Below are positions 35,956 through 44,999 of a stretch of DNA of 64,000 bases, piece after piece (within the stretch, counting starts at the first letter, position 1; each line of letters opens with the position of its first letter). The notes below the pieces were generated by a model. The model had not been told where the DNA came from. It was given only the letters and a program-made list of their open reading frames with translations, and did no database searches. The translations under genes and the position numbers were made by a program. Source of the stretch: Candidatus Nitrosopumilus sp. (lineage in GTDB: Archaea > Thermoproteota > Nitrososphaeria > Nitrososphaerales > Nitrosopumilaceae); assembly GCA_029864335.1 (NCBI GenBank), contig JAOTTS010000005.1, positions 24,040 to 88,039 of the forward strand. The letters run 5' to 3'.

Positions 35956-36000
35956 AAAAATTGTTACTGTAATTCACTATAATGTATTTTGTCTGTGTAA

Positions 36001-36099
36001 TTATCGCATGACTTCTGTCATAAATTGTGAAAAGAAGAAAAATGCAATTCCCCCTCCAATAATTGCAACCCAAGCAACTATTTGTTTAATTTTAGACAC
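36001..36099 (-). CDS. Tiny membrane protein (32 aa)
   Basis: GTG 36099 to TAA 36001-36003 gives MSKIKQIVAWVAIIGGGIAF and then FFFSQFMTEVMR: one helix with charged ends. It is divergent from another tiny membrane protein at 36183, and the shared 83-bp gap must hold both promoters. Confidence 0.5.
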   Translation of the reverse strand: MSKIKQIVAWVAIIGGGIAFFFFSQFMTEVMR

Positions 36100-36182
36100 A
36101 TAATGGAAATTTCTAAACTCATTATTGAATCTAATTGAATTTATTTAGACAATTTAATTAGACTGACGACTAAATATCAATA

Positions 36183-36332
36183 TTGGCAAGCATCAAAGAC
36201 ATTGGAAAGTTTTTTCTGTTTATAGTTGGGGGATTAGTAGCAATTATTGTGGGTTCTTTTATGATTCGAGGAACAATGCACATGTGGGATAGTCCAGACG
36301 AAGAGAAAACAAAGGAAGAGAAAAAGGACTAA
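36183..36332 (+). CDS. Tiny membrane protein (49 aa)
   Basis: TTG 36183 opens a 49-residue frame: one hydrophobic helix (FFLFIVGGLVAIIVGSFMI) followed by a highly charged tail (DEEKTKEEKKD). Probably a small subunit of a membrane complex; the partner is unknown. Confidence 0.55.
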   Translation: MASIKDIGKFFLFIVGGLVAIIVGSFMIRGTMHMWDSPDEEKTKEEKKD

Positions 36333-36361
36333 AAAGCAAGCAGTGCCAATTTAATTTAGAA

Positions 36362-36661
36362 TTGCTTCAAGATTCATCAATTAGAAAATCACTTGACGAA
36401 TATATCAAAAGAAGAATTTTAGAGATTCCAACTGAAATAAAACAGACATTTCCAAACATCAGACAAATTTGGAAGTGCAACGATGAACTTGATTTTCTTT
36501 ATGGGTATTATGTTGGAAAAATTGAAGAGGGGGCTTTGCACTATTTACTTAAAGCAACACGTGCATCAGCTGGTGGCTATGTGGATACTTTTGAGATTAG
36601 AGGAATAATTGAAACCCGTAAAATGGAATTGCATGATGCAATAAAATCAGCAATCAATTAG
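36362..36661 (+). CDS. Hypothetical soluble protein (99 aa)
   Basis: TTG start (MLQDSSIRKSLDEYIKRRIL). Helical, without metal or membrane motifs; the block FLYGYYVGKIEEGALHYLLK reads as conserved protein sequence. No family is recognised. It lies 29 nt after the tiny membrane gene on the same strand. Confidence 0.6.
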   Translation: MLQDSSIRKSLDEYIKRRILEIPTEIKQTFPNIRQIWKCNDELDFLYGYYVGKIEEGALHYLLKATRASAGGYVDTFEIRGIIETRKMELHDAIKSAIN

Positions 36662-36695
36662 TGAAGTAGAAATAGAACATCAATCATCTAAAAAC

Positions 36696-36869
36696 ATGGT
36701 AGGCCCACAAGATGGAGGATTTGGATTTGACCAATCTAAAAAATACACAACAGTTGAGAATATCGAAGAGGTTTGTGTTCAATGCCAAGCAGGGCAGCAC
36801 AAGAAATGTCTGAAAAAAGCAAAAGAGCAAGATGTTTGTGAATGCGAGCACTGTATGATTTACGGCTAG
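36696..36869 (+). CDS. Small cysteine-rich metal-binding protein (57 aa)
   Basis: ATG 36696 to TAG. The C-terminal half has CVQC...H-x3-C...CECEHC, six cysteines and two histidines that could hold one or two zinc or iron ions. No family is recognised. The next gene at 36909 is of the same general kind. Confidence 0.6.
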   Translation: MVGPQDGGFGFDQSKKYTTVENIEEVCVQCQAGQHKKCLKKAKEQDVCECEHCMIYG

Positions 36870-36908
36870 GAAAACAAGTTAATCTAATAAAAAATCATAC
36901 AAATCAAC

Positions 36909-37019
36909 ATGAATTGTAATAATAAGAAAATTGGATGTTACCATGATAATTCCATACATGCAAACGGAAATGGAAAATGTCTAGTAAGAGGATGCAAGTG
37001 TGAAAAATTTGAATCCTAA
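36909..37019 (+). CDS. Tiny cysteine-rich protein (36 aa)
   Basis: ATG 36909 (MNCNNKKIGCYHDNSIHANG) to TAA 37017-37019, with five cysteines and two histidines, ending CLVRGCKCEKFES. The stop TAA overlaps the stop TAG of the opposite gene. The pattern resembles the 13443 protein. Confidence 0.6.
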   Translation: MNCNNKKIGCYHDNSIHANGNGKCLVRGCKCEKFES

Positions 37020-37348
37020 AGATCTGCTAACTTGTTTTCAAGATCCTTGATCTCTTTTTGATGTGTATCAGAAACATTTTGTGCAAACTCTTTGTGTGTA
37101 GAAATTATTGCATTCAAGGCATCTTGATAATTAGGATGTCCTTTTTTGAGAACATCACATGATTCCAGTGATGTTATATGACCAGTGACAGTTGCCATTG
37201 CACCTTTTTGATTGAATTGAACTATTCCTCCAAATGCCTCAATTAGCATGTATGCAGAATCTGCTTTGCATTTGTAGGTGACTCGTCCAGTTTCGGTGTT
37301 AAATAGTTGTGTTATTCCTCCAGGTTTTCTTGTCACGGTAACTGTCAT
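37016..37348 (-). CDS. Hypothetical protein (110 aa)
   Basis: The N-terminal 70 residues are beta-rich (TVTVTRKPGGITQLFNTETG, VTYKCKADSAYMLIEAFGGI). The C-terminus is a coiled helix (QNVSDTHQKEIKDLENKLAD). No family is recognised. It lies downstream of ferritin on the same strand. Confidence 0.6.
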   Translation of the reverse strand: MTVTVTRKPGGITQLFNTETGRVTYKCKADSAYMLIEAFGGIVQFNQKGAMATVTGHITSLESCDVLKKGHPNYQDALNAIISTHKEFAQNVSDTHQKEIKDLENKLADL

Positions 37349-37390
37349 GAAAAGATTTGAAATGATGCAGTATTAATTATTTTAGAAAAT

Positions 37391-37909
37391 CTATGCTGCT
37401 GGATCAGATTCAGGAGTTGCAGCATCTGCTGCAAGAACTTTATCAATTTCATTAATTCCCAGTTTATCTCGACCTAGAAGATCAAATTTTTGCAAGATTG
37501 ACTCAAACTTTGTCTCTTCCTGAACTTGTTCGTTGACAAACCATTCAAGGAAGGCATATGTTCCATGATCTTTTTCTTTTTGTGCAATCTCCACCATTTT
37601 GTGAATTGCTGCAGTTACTGCCTGTTCGTTTTTTAGTGCAGTTTTGATTAACCCTTCAAGGGATTTGTAAGAACCTGTAGGTGCTTTGATTGCAGGAATT
37701 GTTGCGACTGCCCCTATGTCATTTAGATAATGGATGATTTTGAGCATGTGGGTTTTTTCTTCATCGAATTGAGCATAAAAGTAACTTGCAGCACCTTGGT
37801 ATCCTGTAACTTCGCACCATGATGCCATTGCAAGATAGCTGTTTGATGCGAATTCTTCAAGTGCGACTTGATCATTTAGTGCTTTTTTCATTTTAGGAGA
37901 AATTTTCAT
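37391..37909 (-). CDS. Ferritin
   Basis: ATG 37909 (MKISPKMKKALNDQVALEEF) is chosen over TTG 37918. The 172-residue four-helix protein has the ferroxidase residues E18, E51, H54, E95 and Q128 at standard spacing. It stores iron as a 24-mer and protects against iron-driven oxidation. The C-terminal tail is short and acidic (ATPESDPAA). Confidence 0.95.
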   Translation of the reverse strand: MKISPKMKKALNDQVALEEFASNSYLAMASWCEVTGYQGAASYFYAQFDEEKTHMLKIIHYLNDIGAVATIPAIKAPTGSYKSLEGLIKTALKNEQAVTAAIHKMVEIAQKEKDHGTYAFLEWFVNEQVQEETKFESILQKFDLLGRDKLGINEIDKVLAADAATPESDPAA

Positions 37910-38086
37910 GATTAACAATATTACATGTTTTTTCCATTAAAAAAACTTGCTAAATGAGAAAGGAATAATTTGGTCTACTCAACAGGGATTTAGCCACCAA
38001 ATTGGGGATAGAAATGAACGAAGATAGGTGTGAAATTATGTTCTAAACTCCAAATCTGCACACTCAAAGATTGTTCTATCTTTTAG

Positions 38087-38803
38087 TTATGATTGCCATT
38101 TTTCATGAAATTTGTAAAATACTACACTATCATCCAAGTACAATTCATAATTTTCTCGTTCACATTTACCATATTCCCAAGTTTGCAACAATGTATTATC
38201 TCCTGAAAATATTTCTACAGTAACATCGAATTCTTCGGGAATTTTTCCTGGATTTACATATCTTGTAAGTAATTGGTAGAACCATTCTTTGTCAGAGCTT
38301 AGCAAAGATTCAAGATAAAACATTGTAGATTTTTTCTTGAAAGTGTTATCGGGCATCAAAAAGGGCAGGTTATCTTTTTCTAGAGGGGAAAATTTAGAAA
38401 ATGTAGTCATTGTTTGTGTGGGAGCAATAGTAGTTCCTTGAAAAGGAACTACAATCTTTTGTGCTCTTTCATCATCAGTCGGAATGATAGGGTTTAGTGT
38501 CAGAGGTAATGTAGAAGAAGGATTTGTGACTCGATCTACAAATTCAATGATTTTTTGTTTAGAGTTTCCTTCATTCCATGAAGGAGAGGGTCTGATGAAA
38601 TTATTTTGGTTTCAAGAAGGATAACCCTATCCACGTTCAACTAGTATTTCAGTAGTTGGAGTTACACAAGCAATTTCTCCTTTAGAATTTTCAATCCATA
38701 CTTTATCAATGCAAATTGGGGGATGTTCAGATGCGTCATTAAAAGGAATTAAAGTAATAATCCCAATGGCTGCAATTAAAAGTCAATAATGTATATGCAT
38801 CAT
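38087..38803 (-). pseudogene. Secreted protein with three in-frame stops
   Basis: From ATG 38803, which overlaps the transporter stop (TAATG), one frame of 239 codons runs to 38087 with three stops and no frameshift: HY-TGA-LLIAAIG, VERG-TAG-GYPS and YPS-TGA-NQNNF. Each is one G-to-A step from TGG. The signal peptide or anchor (IAAIGIITLIPF) is followed by a CIDKVWIEN...IACVTPTTEILVERG module seen in other secreted proteins here. A 174-residue remainder contains WFYQLLTRYVNPG and ends FHEKWQS. The function is unknown. Confidence 0.7.
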
Positions 38804-40074
38804 TATTGTAAAAATTTTATAAACAAAAAGAATACTGCAAATCCACTTAAGAAGATGATTCCTGCAAGACTCAATATTCTCATCAAAACAGATGGTTGAT
38901 GCTCTTTCTGTAGAAATTTGCCTGTAACCAATCTAAAATTAAAAATTGCAATTATAGGGGCTATAACAAAGGACAAAACAGTTGCGAAGTCAACTAGCTC
39001 TTTTAGATTGCTTCCAAATTGAAATATTACTACAAGAGAACCTGCAGATATTACAATTAAGAAAATTACGTAAAATGTGCGAAATTTTGTGCGTATTTTG
39101 TCCTCTTTTTTAGTAAAAATCAACTCCACAGTTCTCTGTAAAGATCTAGAGTATCCATCAAAGACTGCAATGATTGTTCCAAACATTACAGTGAATGCAG
39201 ATGCCGCAATAATGATGTAACTCCAATCACCAATTGTTTCAGTGTATAGTGTTACAACATTGTGTGCAAAATCAGAATTGCTGTTTGGCAATTCCTGACC
39301 AGAACCATAGAAGATGAAAGTTCCAAGTACAACAAACATCACTGCAAGAATTCCAGTAATTAGATATGCTAATCTAAATTCAAGTAGAGTTTCTTTTAAT
39401 TTTGGTTTATAGTTTGTTTGTTTCATTCTCTCCAAAGTCCACAAACTATTCCAGCTTGAAAGATCAACAGCTGTTGGCATCCATCCCATTAATGCAAGCA
39501 AGAAAAAGATTCCAGAGACATTCCAAAGTTCTTTTGGTTCAAATCCAGATACAGGTTCTATAGGACCATTATACAATGCAAACAAGAATGCAGATACTGT
39601 AGAAACTAGTAAAACAATTGCAATTATCTTAATCAAACTGTCAAGTACATTGTATTTTCCAATTGACAATATTCCAACACATACTGCAAATAAAATCACT
39701 ACAGTCCATTCTCCTAGAAAGTCAATTCCAAATAGATTCTCAAAAAACCCAGCAGTGACAAACCCTACTGCACCTGTCACAAAAAACATTGATGTGATTG
39801 TTAGTAGAAAATATAACCAAAGTGCAGGCTTGCCAAGTTTTTTGTAACCATCAATGATACTTGTTTGTGTAGAGTTTGCATAACGAGAGCTATACTCAAA
39901 GAAAGGATATTTCATCAAAGTTACCAATATTACAAATCCCAAGATCAACAAACCAAAATCGGCACCAGCCCTAGTAGATTGGACCAGATGAGACACACCA
40001 ATAGCTGTGCATGCAAATAAAATTCCAGGACCTGCAGTCTTGGAAAACTGAGATAATCTATGATTCATGCTCAA
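38803..40074 (-). CDS. Nramp-related membrane transporter
   Basis: 423 residues, about eleven helices of the LeuT-type Nramp group (FSKTAGPGILFACTAIGVSH, VMFGTIIAVFDGYSRSLQRT). The metal-binding DPGN of helix 1 and MPH of helix 6 in true manganese/iron transporters are not seen; the corresponding regions read AIGVSH and GWMPTA. The substrate may thus differ. It is translationally coupled to the broken secreted gene downstream. Confidence 0.8.
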   Translation of the reverse strand: MSMNHRLSQFSKTAGPGILFACTAIGVSHLVQSTRAGADFGLLILGFVILVTLMKYPFFEYSSRYANSTQTSIIDGYKKLGKPALWLYFLLTITSMFFVTGAVGFVTAGFFENLFGIDFLGEWTVVILFAVCVGILSIGKYNVLDSLIKIIAIVLLVSTVSAFLFALYNGPIEPVSGFEPKELWNVSGIFFLLALMGWMPTAVDLSSWNSLWTLERMKQTNYKPKLKETLLEFRLAYLITGILAVMFVVLGTFIFYGSGQELPNSNSDFAHNVVTLYTETIGDWSYIIIAASAFTVMFGTIIAVFDGYSRSLQRTVELIFTKKEDKIRTKFRTFYVIFLIVISAGSLVVIFQFGSNLKELVDFATVLSFVIAPIIAIFNFRLVTGKFLQKEHQPSVLMRILSLAGIIFLSGFAVFFLFIKFLQ

Positions 40075-40130
40075 AAAGCATGTCTAATTCTTGCATATAA
40101 CCTAAAATTCGACGAATGCCCGAATAAGAT

Positions 40131-40894
40131 ATGATTACAAGCGTAATCATTGTGATTTTGGCAATAGGTTTTGGATTTACCTTTATTGATTCAGCAGATG
40201 CAATAGTAGAATTCAAAAAATACAAGGTAACCAATTCGCCCAAAGTTTGTGGAGACAAGATGTGTTCTGAGATTGATGAGCAGAGAGCAAAGAAAGGATT
40301 ACCAAGTTGAAACATCAAAGTTTGAGGAGACAGACCATGCCATATTATAATTAAATATGAGACAAAGATTTTCAATAAATCAAGTCCTATCGGACAGTTC
40401 AGATTAGGAATTACGCTGGATCTTATTCAATGCAAAGAAGGGCAACAACTAATAATTAGAACTGGAAATTCTCTTCCAGCTTGTATCAAGACACAAAATG
40501 TTGAGAAACTAAGAGAGAAAGGATGGGCAATATCAAAAAAATCCCAACAAGAAAAATTTGAAGAATTTATTGAAAATAGACAGAAAGGAATTGGATCATC
40601 TAAAACAATAGATGATTTTGATGTATCTGTAACTATCACAACTGAAGAAATTAACAACCAAAGATATCTAATTTGATGGAAATGGATGGCATCGATTACA
40701 CAATGTCGAGATTACAATTACCGGAGAAATGTTTTCAGAAAGGCTTTTTGTCAAAAATAGGTGATAGAGGACATCTCAACATACCTTGGCCAATTCCAGA
40801 TGAGATGGGTGGTCAAAAATACAATATTTTTGCAACAGATAGAATTCATGAATGGGAAATTGACATACCAATTACTCTAAAAATAAACAATTAG
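40131..40894 (+). pseudogene. Secreted protein with two TGA codons and two frameshifts
   Basis: ATG 40131 encodes a signal peptide (SVIIVILAIGFGFTFIDSAD) and a VCGDKMCSE segment. In-frame TGA codons lie at 40308 and 40323, the second at a position equivalent to Cys in VCGD. The same frame runs on through CKEGQQLIIR...EKLREKGWAI to TGA 40674. The neighbouring frame then reads FDGNGWHRLHNVEIT, and after an AAAAA run a third frame gives GDRGHLNIPWPIPDEMGG and onward to TAG at 40894. All parts fit one protein of about 254 residues. Confidence 0.7.
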
Positions 40895-41262
40895 ACAACA
40901 TTAACTTGCCAAGAGCCATCAACCCAAACGCCAATAACTTTTGCACCTAAATTCCATGAAGAAATCACTTCTACTCCTTTTTTGATTTGCGAAATGTGTT
41001 CATCATCAGACACAGGATTTCCAGCACAATCATAGTGGCCCGACACTACAATCAATTCAGATTTGTGGGCATTAATAGATATTCCAATTTTGGTTTTAAT
41101 TGATTCAAGTTCTGAATTTTCTGCAACTTTTTTATCAACACCTGGTTCGGTTATTGCATCAACATAATCAACTAAATAATTTTCTTTAATCCATTTTGCC
41201 AGTGGGAGTTGGATTCGTCCATCCATGCAGGTTACAGATGTTGCAAATTTTCCTTTAGCCAT
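40891..41262 (-). CDS. Small beta-carbonic-anhydrase-like zinc protein
   Basis: 123 residues. The beta-class zinc ligands are visible: C12 and D14 in TCMDGR, and H76 and C79 in SGHYDCAGN, with the D14-R16 dyad present. It is about 80 residues shorter than classic beta carbonic anhydrases, lacking the N-terminal arm and part of the C-terminal strand. CO2 hydration is possible but a different lyase role cannot be excluded. Carbonic anhydrase would suit a CO2-fixing ammonia oxidiser. Confidence 0.7.
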   Translation of the reverse strand: MAKGKFATSVTCMDGRIQLPLAKWIKENYLVDYVDAITEPGVDKKVAENSELESIKTKIGISINAHKSELIVVSGHYDCAGNPVSDDEHISQIKKGVEVISSWNLGAKVIGVWVDGSWQVNVV

Positions 41263-41291
41263 GATTAAAAGAAATCATACTTCCTTAAAAA

Positions 41292-41846
41292 TTATTTTTG
41301 ATACAGATAACATCCATACGTGTGATCATTGACCATCCCAATTGCCTGCATCAGGGTATAACAAATTGTAGGTCCAACAAAATTAAATCCACGTTTTTTG
41401 AGATCTTGGCTTAGTTTTTTTGAAATTTTAGTTGATGCAGGGAGATCGGAGAGTTTTTTGAATTTGTTTTTGATTGTTTTGTGGTTTACAAATTCCCAGA
41501 GATAATTATCAAACGAGCCATATTCTTCCTGAATCTTGAGAAACTGCTTTGCGTTATTAATAGCAGAAATAATTTTGAGTTTATTTCGAATTATGGATTC
41601 ATCTTTTAGCAGTTTTTCAATTTGCTTTTTATTGTATTTTGATACCTTGAGGACATCAAAGTCTGAAAATGCATTTCTATACCCATCTCTACGTTTGAGT
41701 ATAGTAGTCCAAGACAAGCCAGCTTGTGCGCCCTCCAATATTAGAAACTCAAATAATTTTTGATCATCATGTTGTGGTTTTCCCCATTCCATATCATGAT
41801 AGGTAATGTTGGGCTCTTCTTTTGCCCATTCGCATCTATTCTTCAT
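41292..41846 (-). CDS. tag: DNA-3-methyladenine glycosylase I
   Basis: This enzyme removes 3-methyladenine from DNA. ATG 41846 (MKNRCEWAKEEPNITYHDME) is chosen over GTG 41867. The zinc site C5, H17, H175 and C179 (NDHTYGCY) matches the TAG family. Blocks LFEFLILEGAQAGLSWTTIL and GFNFVGPTICYTLMQAIGMV are typical. 184 residues, as expected. It is intact. Confidence 0.95.
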   Translation of the reverse strand: MKNRCEWAKEEPNITYHDMEWGKPQHDDQKLFEFLILEGAQAGLSWTTILKRRDGYRNAFSDFDVLKVSKYNKKQIEKLLKDESIIRNKLKIISAINNAKQFLKIQEEYGSFDNYLWEFVNHKTIKNKFKKLSDLPASTKISKKLSQDLKKRGFNFVGPTICYTLMQAIGMVNDHTYGCYLYQK

Positions 41847-41895
41847 TATTTTAAGAAGAGTTAACACAAAATATTAGTTATCACATAAAATTTTC

Positions 41896-42321
41896 ATGAA
41901 ACTAAATCAGCAATTACTCCAAATTAACAGGAGTTTTTTGATTTGCTTTATTGTATCAGCGTCTCTATCAGCAGTTGCAGCTCAGTTATTATCTGATTAT
42001 GATAATTATCTAAACACAACAATCACAATAATTATCGGGTATATTGTATACTTTGGAATTTTTTCTAGTTTGTTTTATTGGGATAACATTGAACGATACA
42101 GGGCAATGAAATCAAATTTAATTAAAAAAGAACTATTTGCATTAATCTCATCATTTGGATTAGGTGAGATAGTGTATCTTGGGATTAGATGGCCAACACT
42201 GTACTATTTTCTTGAAATTGGAATAGAACCATATCTTGCATCTATAATTTCTGAAATAATTGCAACTGCATGCTATATGGGATCAGTTACAATATTTCTT
42301 AGAAAGACTAAGACATTTTAG
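41896..42321 (+). CDS. Four-helix membrane protein (141 aa)
   Basis: Hydrophobic segments lie at about residues 12-30, 40-60, 82-100 and 115-135. The end reads SVTIFLRKTKTF, similar in form to GtrA-like proteins (a basic C-terminus after the last helix). The exact family is not certain. It converges with the CBS gene at 42322 without a gap. Confidence 0.65.
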   Translation: MKLNQQLLQINRSFLICFIVSASLSAVAAQLLSDYDNYLNTTITIIIGYIVYFGIFSSLFYWDNIERYRAMKSNLIKKELFALISSFGLGEIVYLGIRWPTLYYFLEIGIEPYLASIISEIIATACYMGSVTIFLRKTKTF

Positions 42322-42720
42322 TTATTTTGCTAGCTGAGTTACCAAGTCAGTTGACGTAACGATTCCAACAATCTTACCATTTTCAGTTACTGCAAGCTTT
42401 CGAATTTTCTTGCTAGTCATTCTTTCTGCTGCAGCAGAGAGGGGCTCGTTGTGATTTATTGTGATCAGTGGGGACGACATTATTTTTTTAGCTGGAGTAT
42501 CAAGTGGAAGGCTATTTGCTGCAATTTTTGTTGCAAAATCTCTATCTGTAACAATTCCTATGGGATTGTCATTTTCTTTGACAAATATTGCACCTATTCC
42601 TCCCTGTTCCATCATTTTTGCAATTTGTTTTGCAGTAGTTGTAGGATTTACTGTAATCATTGCCTTAGTCATTACATCCTGAATCAGGATAGAACTGGAA
42701 TTGAAATCTTTTTGACTCAT
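42322..42720 (-). CDS. Two-CBS-domain protein
   Basis: 132 residues forming one Bateman module: CBS1 (IQDVMTKAMITVNPTTTAKQ, NPIGIVTDRDFATKI) and CBS2 (MSSPLITINHNEPLSAAAER, GKIVGIVTSTDLVTQL). Such modules bind adenosine nucleotides and regulate partners. It stands alone, without an effector domain. Confidence 0.9.
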   Translation of the reverse strand: MSQKDFNSSSILIQDVMTKAMITVNPTTTAKQIAKMMEQGGIGAIFVKENDNPIGIVTDRDFATKIAANSLPLDTPAKKIMSSPLITINHNEPLSAAAERMTSKKIRKLAVTENGKIVGIVTSTDLVTQLAK

Positions 42721-42784
42721 TACTAGGATTAAAAATTATAATATTTAAGAAATTAATAAAATTATGGGTTTTGCACTAGTGAAC

Positions 42785-43868
42785 TTATTTCAGATTGGAT
42801 TTAAAAAAGGCAAAAGTTTTTGCCCAGGCATCCTTTGATTCAATGGGAGCATATCTTTCACCAGATGGATTTGAAAAAGCATGGTCAACTCCCAAATAGA
42901 TGTTAATGTCATTTTGAATTCCCAACTCATTTAATGAGGACTCAAATGCATTTACAGAATCAATCGTAATTCCTTGGTCTAATTCTGCAAATATTCCAAG
43001 TACAGGCCATTGAATTGAAGATAGTTTTTCAGGATCAGTTACTAGACTGCCATAGTAAATTACAGTTGCATCCATGTCATTATTGTTTAATGCAAGATTA
43101 AGTGACTGACCACCACCAAAACACCAACCAATGGAACCAATTTTTTCTGAAGCATAATTTTCAGTAATGAATGCAGTTGCGGAATTCATGTTTTGTATTC
43201 CTAGTTCTGAATCATAGGAAGTAATCAACTGTCTTGCTTGGTCAGAAGTGGTTGCAACATTTCCTTCATAAAGATCAATTGCTAAAACAACATAACCATG
43301 AGATGCAAGTTTGTCTGCCATCTCTTTGATGTTATTATTTAGTCCCCACCATTCATGAATCATTACTACACCGGGATAGTTTCCATTAATTACAGGTTTT
43401 GCCAAATAACCCATAGTATCACCAAAGTATGTAATAGATTCAGATTCTGTGACAAATTCTCCAAGTGTAAAAATTTCAGAATTGTTATTTTTATCACTGT
43501 AATCGGGCAAAATATGAATAGCCCAACCTCGCATGATTAATTTTTCAACACTAGAAAAATTAACACATGCAGGGAATCCATTTGATTGTTTTAGAACAAG
43601 TTCTTTTCCCTCAGTACATGTAACATTTGATGGCTCAGTCCCTTGAGATATTTGTGTTAGTGGTGGTGGAAAATATGCAATTGAGAATGGAGTAAACTTT
43701 TGATTGTATGATTCAAGTTCAGAACATAGTTTATCTCCAAACTTTATCAGACATTACTTGCCATGTAGATTTTCCAGTGGCCTGCTCAGCATAAACAGTA
43801 GACGATGAATATATGCTTATTACAAAAAGAAGAAACATGGAAGAGAGTAGGATGAATTTTTTCAACAC
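42785..43868 (-). pseudogene. Secreted dienelactone hydrolase family protein, frameshifted
   Basis: The 250-residue frame 43534-42785 holds the hydrolase domain with the nucleophile in GWCFGGGQS, FAELDQG and DHAFSN. Upstream, in another frame, a signal peptide (FILLSSMFLLFVISIYSS) starts at GTG 43868 and runs to MSDKV. A 2-bp loss at GTTTGGAGAT then shifts it out of GDKLCSE. The secreted EKLIMRGWA module precedes the hydrolase. A complete paralogue lies at 50881. Translation from ATG 43534 could still make an unsecreted hydrolase. Confidence 0.75.
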
Positions 43869-43939
43869 AGTCTAAATCACAAAACAGAATTTAAACAATT
43901 TTTTCCATTTTAATAATTGGAGTTTTCATCAAAGGGAAA

Positions 43940-44467
43940 CTATATTTTTGAAAGTATTTTTTTCTTTTTTTCTTGAAATTCTTTCTTTGTGATGATACCT
44001 GCCTTTTGTAAATCACCTAGTTTTTCCAATAATTCAAGATCACCAATATTAGATGGGCTAATCTTCTTTCCAGCGTTTATACCGCTTTTAATTCCGGACT
44101 TGGTACCTTTTTTTAATTTCGAGCCTAAGATACCACCCTTGTAGGTAATTTTTTCGCTAATTTCATATCCCTTTTTCTTTGCATGATTAAAGATTTCTTG
44201 GGATTTTTGTTTAGTAACATCATCAACAAACTGGTGTTTTTTTGCCATCTTTCCAAATTCTCGGGTTTTTTTCTTAGCTAAATGGGCTTGTGTTTTTAGA
44301 TCTTTGATTATTTCATCTTTAGTTTTACGTTTGAATCTTCTTGTGTATTCTTCAATGAGTAAAACAGGAAATGGGCTATACTCTACATCTAGATAATATT
44401 TTATAATTACATCATCAGGCAATGTCTTTAGATATTCTTTAATTGATTTTTCTGATTTCATTTCCAT
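43940..44467 (-). CDS. SHOCT-domain protein
   Basis: 175 residues. A helical N-terminus (SIKEYLKTLPDDVIIKYYLD), a very basic middle (KKKTREFGKMAKKHQF, KLKKGTKSGIKSGINAGKK) and a C-terminal SHOCT motif (LELLEKLGDLQKAGIITKKE). SHOCT domains mediate oligomerisation or peptide contact. The role is unknown. Confidence 0.75.
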   Translation of the reverse strand: MEMKSEKSIKEYLKTLPDDVIIKYYLDVEYSPFPVLLIEEYTRRFKRKTKDEIIKDLKTQAHLAKKKTREFGKMAKKHQFVDDVTKQKSQEIFNHAKKKGYEISEKITYKGGILGSKLKKGTKSGIKSGINAGKKISPSNIGDLELLEKLGDLQKAGIITKKEFQEKKKKILSKI

Positions 44468-44506
44468 GATATTTAGTCAATGTATTCTCATAAAAAGATT
44501 CAAGGC

Positions 44507-44926
44507 TTATTTTTCAATTGCATGTTGGTCTAAAACCTCAATGCAATCATTTAGAGTAACATTGTCTGAAATAGCTTCAGTTTCAGGTAAATTGAATTCT
44601 TGATTCAGTTGCTGATCATATTCTATCAAATCATTTCTGTATGTATGACATGCAGAGCGCAATAATCTCCAGTAGTAATAACCCTTGTTCATTTCAATCC
44701 TTATTTGTTCGGGCTCTAGTTTCAGTATTCTAGAAAGATGTTCATAGTCTTCTCGGTAACTGTCAAATTTTCCCCTTACAATTTTAGGAAGTTCATCATA
44801 CCAATCTCTACCTTCATTTGTTCTCTGGACATTGTGAATTTTTTGTAGCTGATATGAAACAGAATCTCCCAATACATCTAAAACATCACTTGTTTCAAGT
44901 AGTTTCATCAGTTCGGGGTTTATCAT
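44507..44926 (-). CDS. Hypothetical protein (139 aa)
   Basis: A soluble, mostly helical protein (MINPELMKLLETSDVLDVLG, GYYYWRLLRSACHTYRNDLI) with an acidic C-terminus. No recognised motif. It lies upstream of the SHOCT gene on the same strand, 39 bp away. Confidence 0.65.
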   Translation of the reverse strand: MINPELMKLLETSDVLDVLGDSVSYQLQKIHNVQRTNEGRDWYDELPKIVRGKFDSYREDYEHLSRILKLEPEQIRIEMNKGYYYWRLLRSACHTYRNDLIEYDQQLNQEFNLPETEAISDNVTLNDCIEVLDQHAIEK

Positions 44927-44999
44927 AAGTTATCCTCAGTACATACAAAATTAAGCGTTTGGAAAACATTTTTTGTTTTTGTAAATGAGGAACAATTCA

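Noticed and set aside
40058..40375. A 105-codon minus frame upstream of the Nramp-like gene
   Set aside because: It is antisense to the recognisable secreted pseudogene at 40131.
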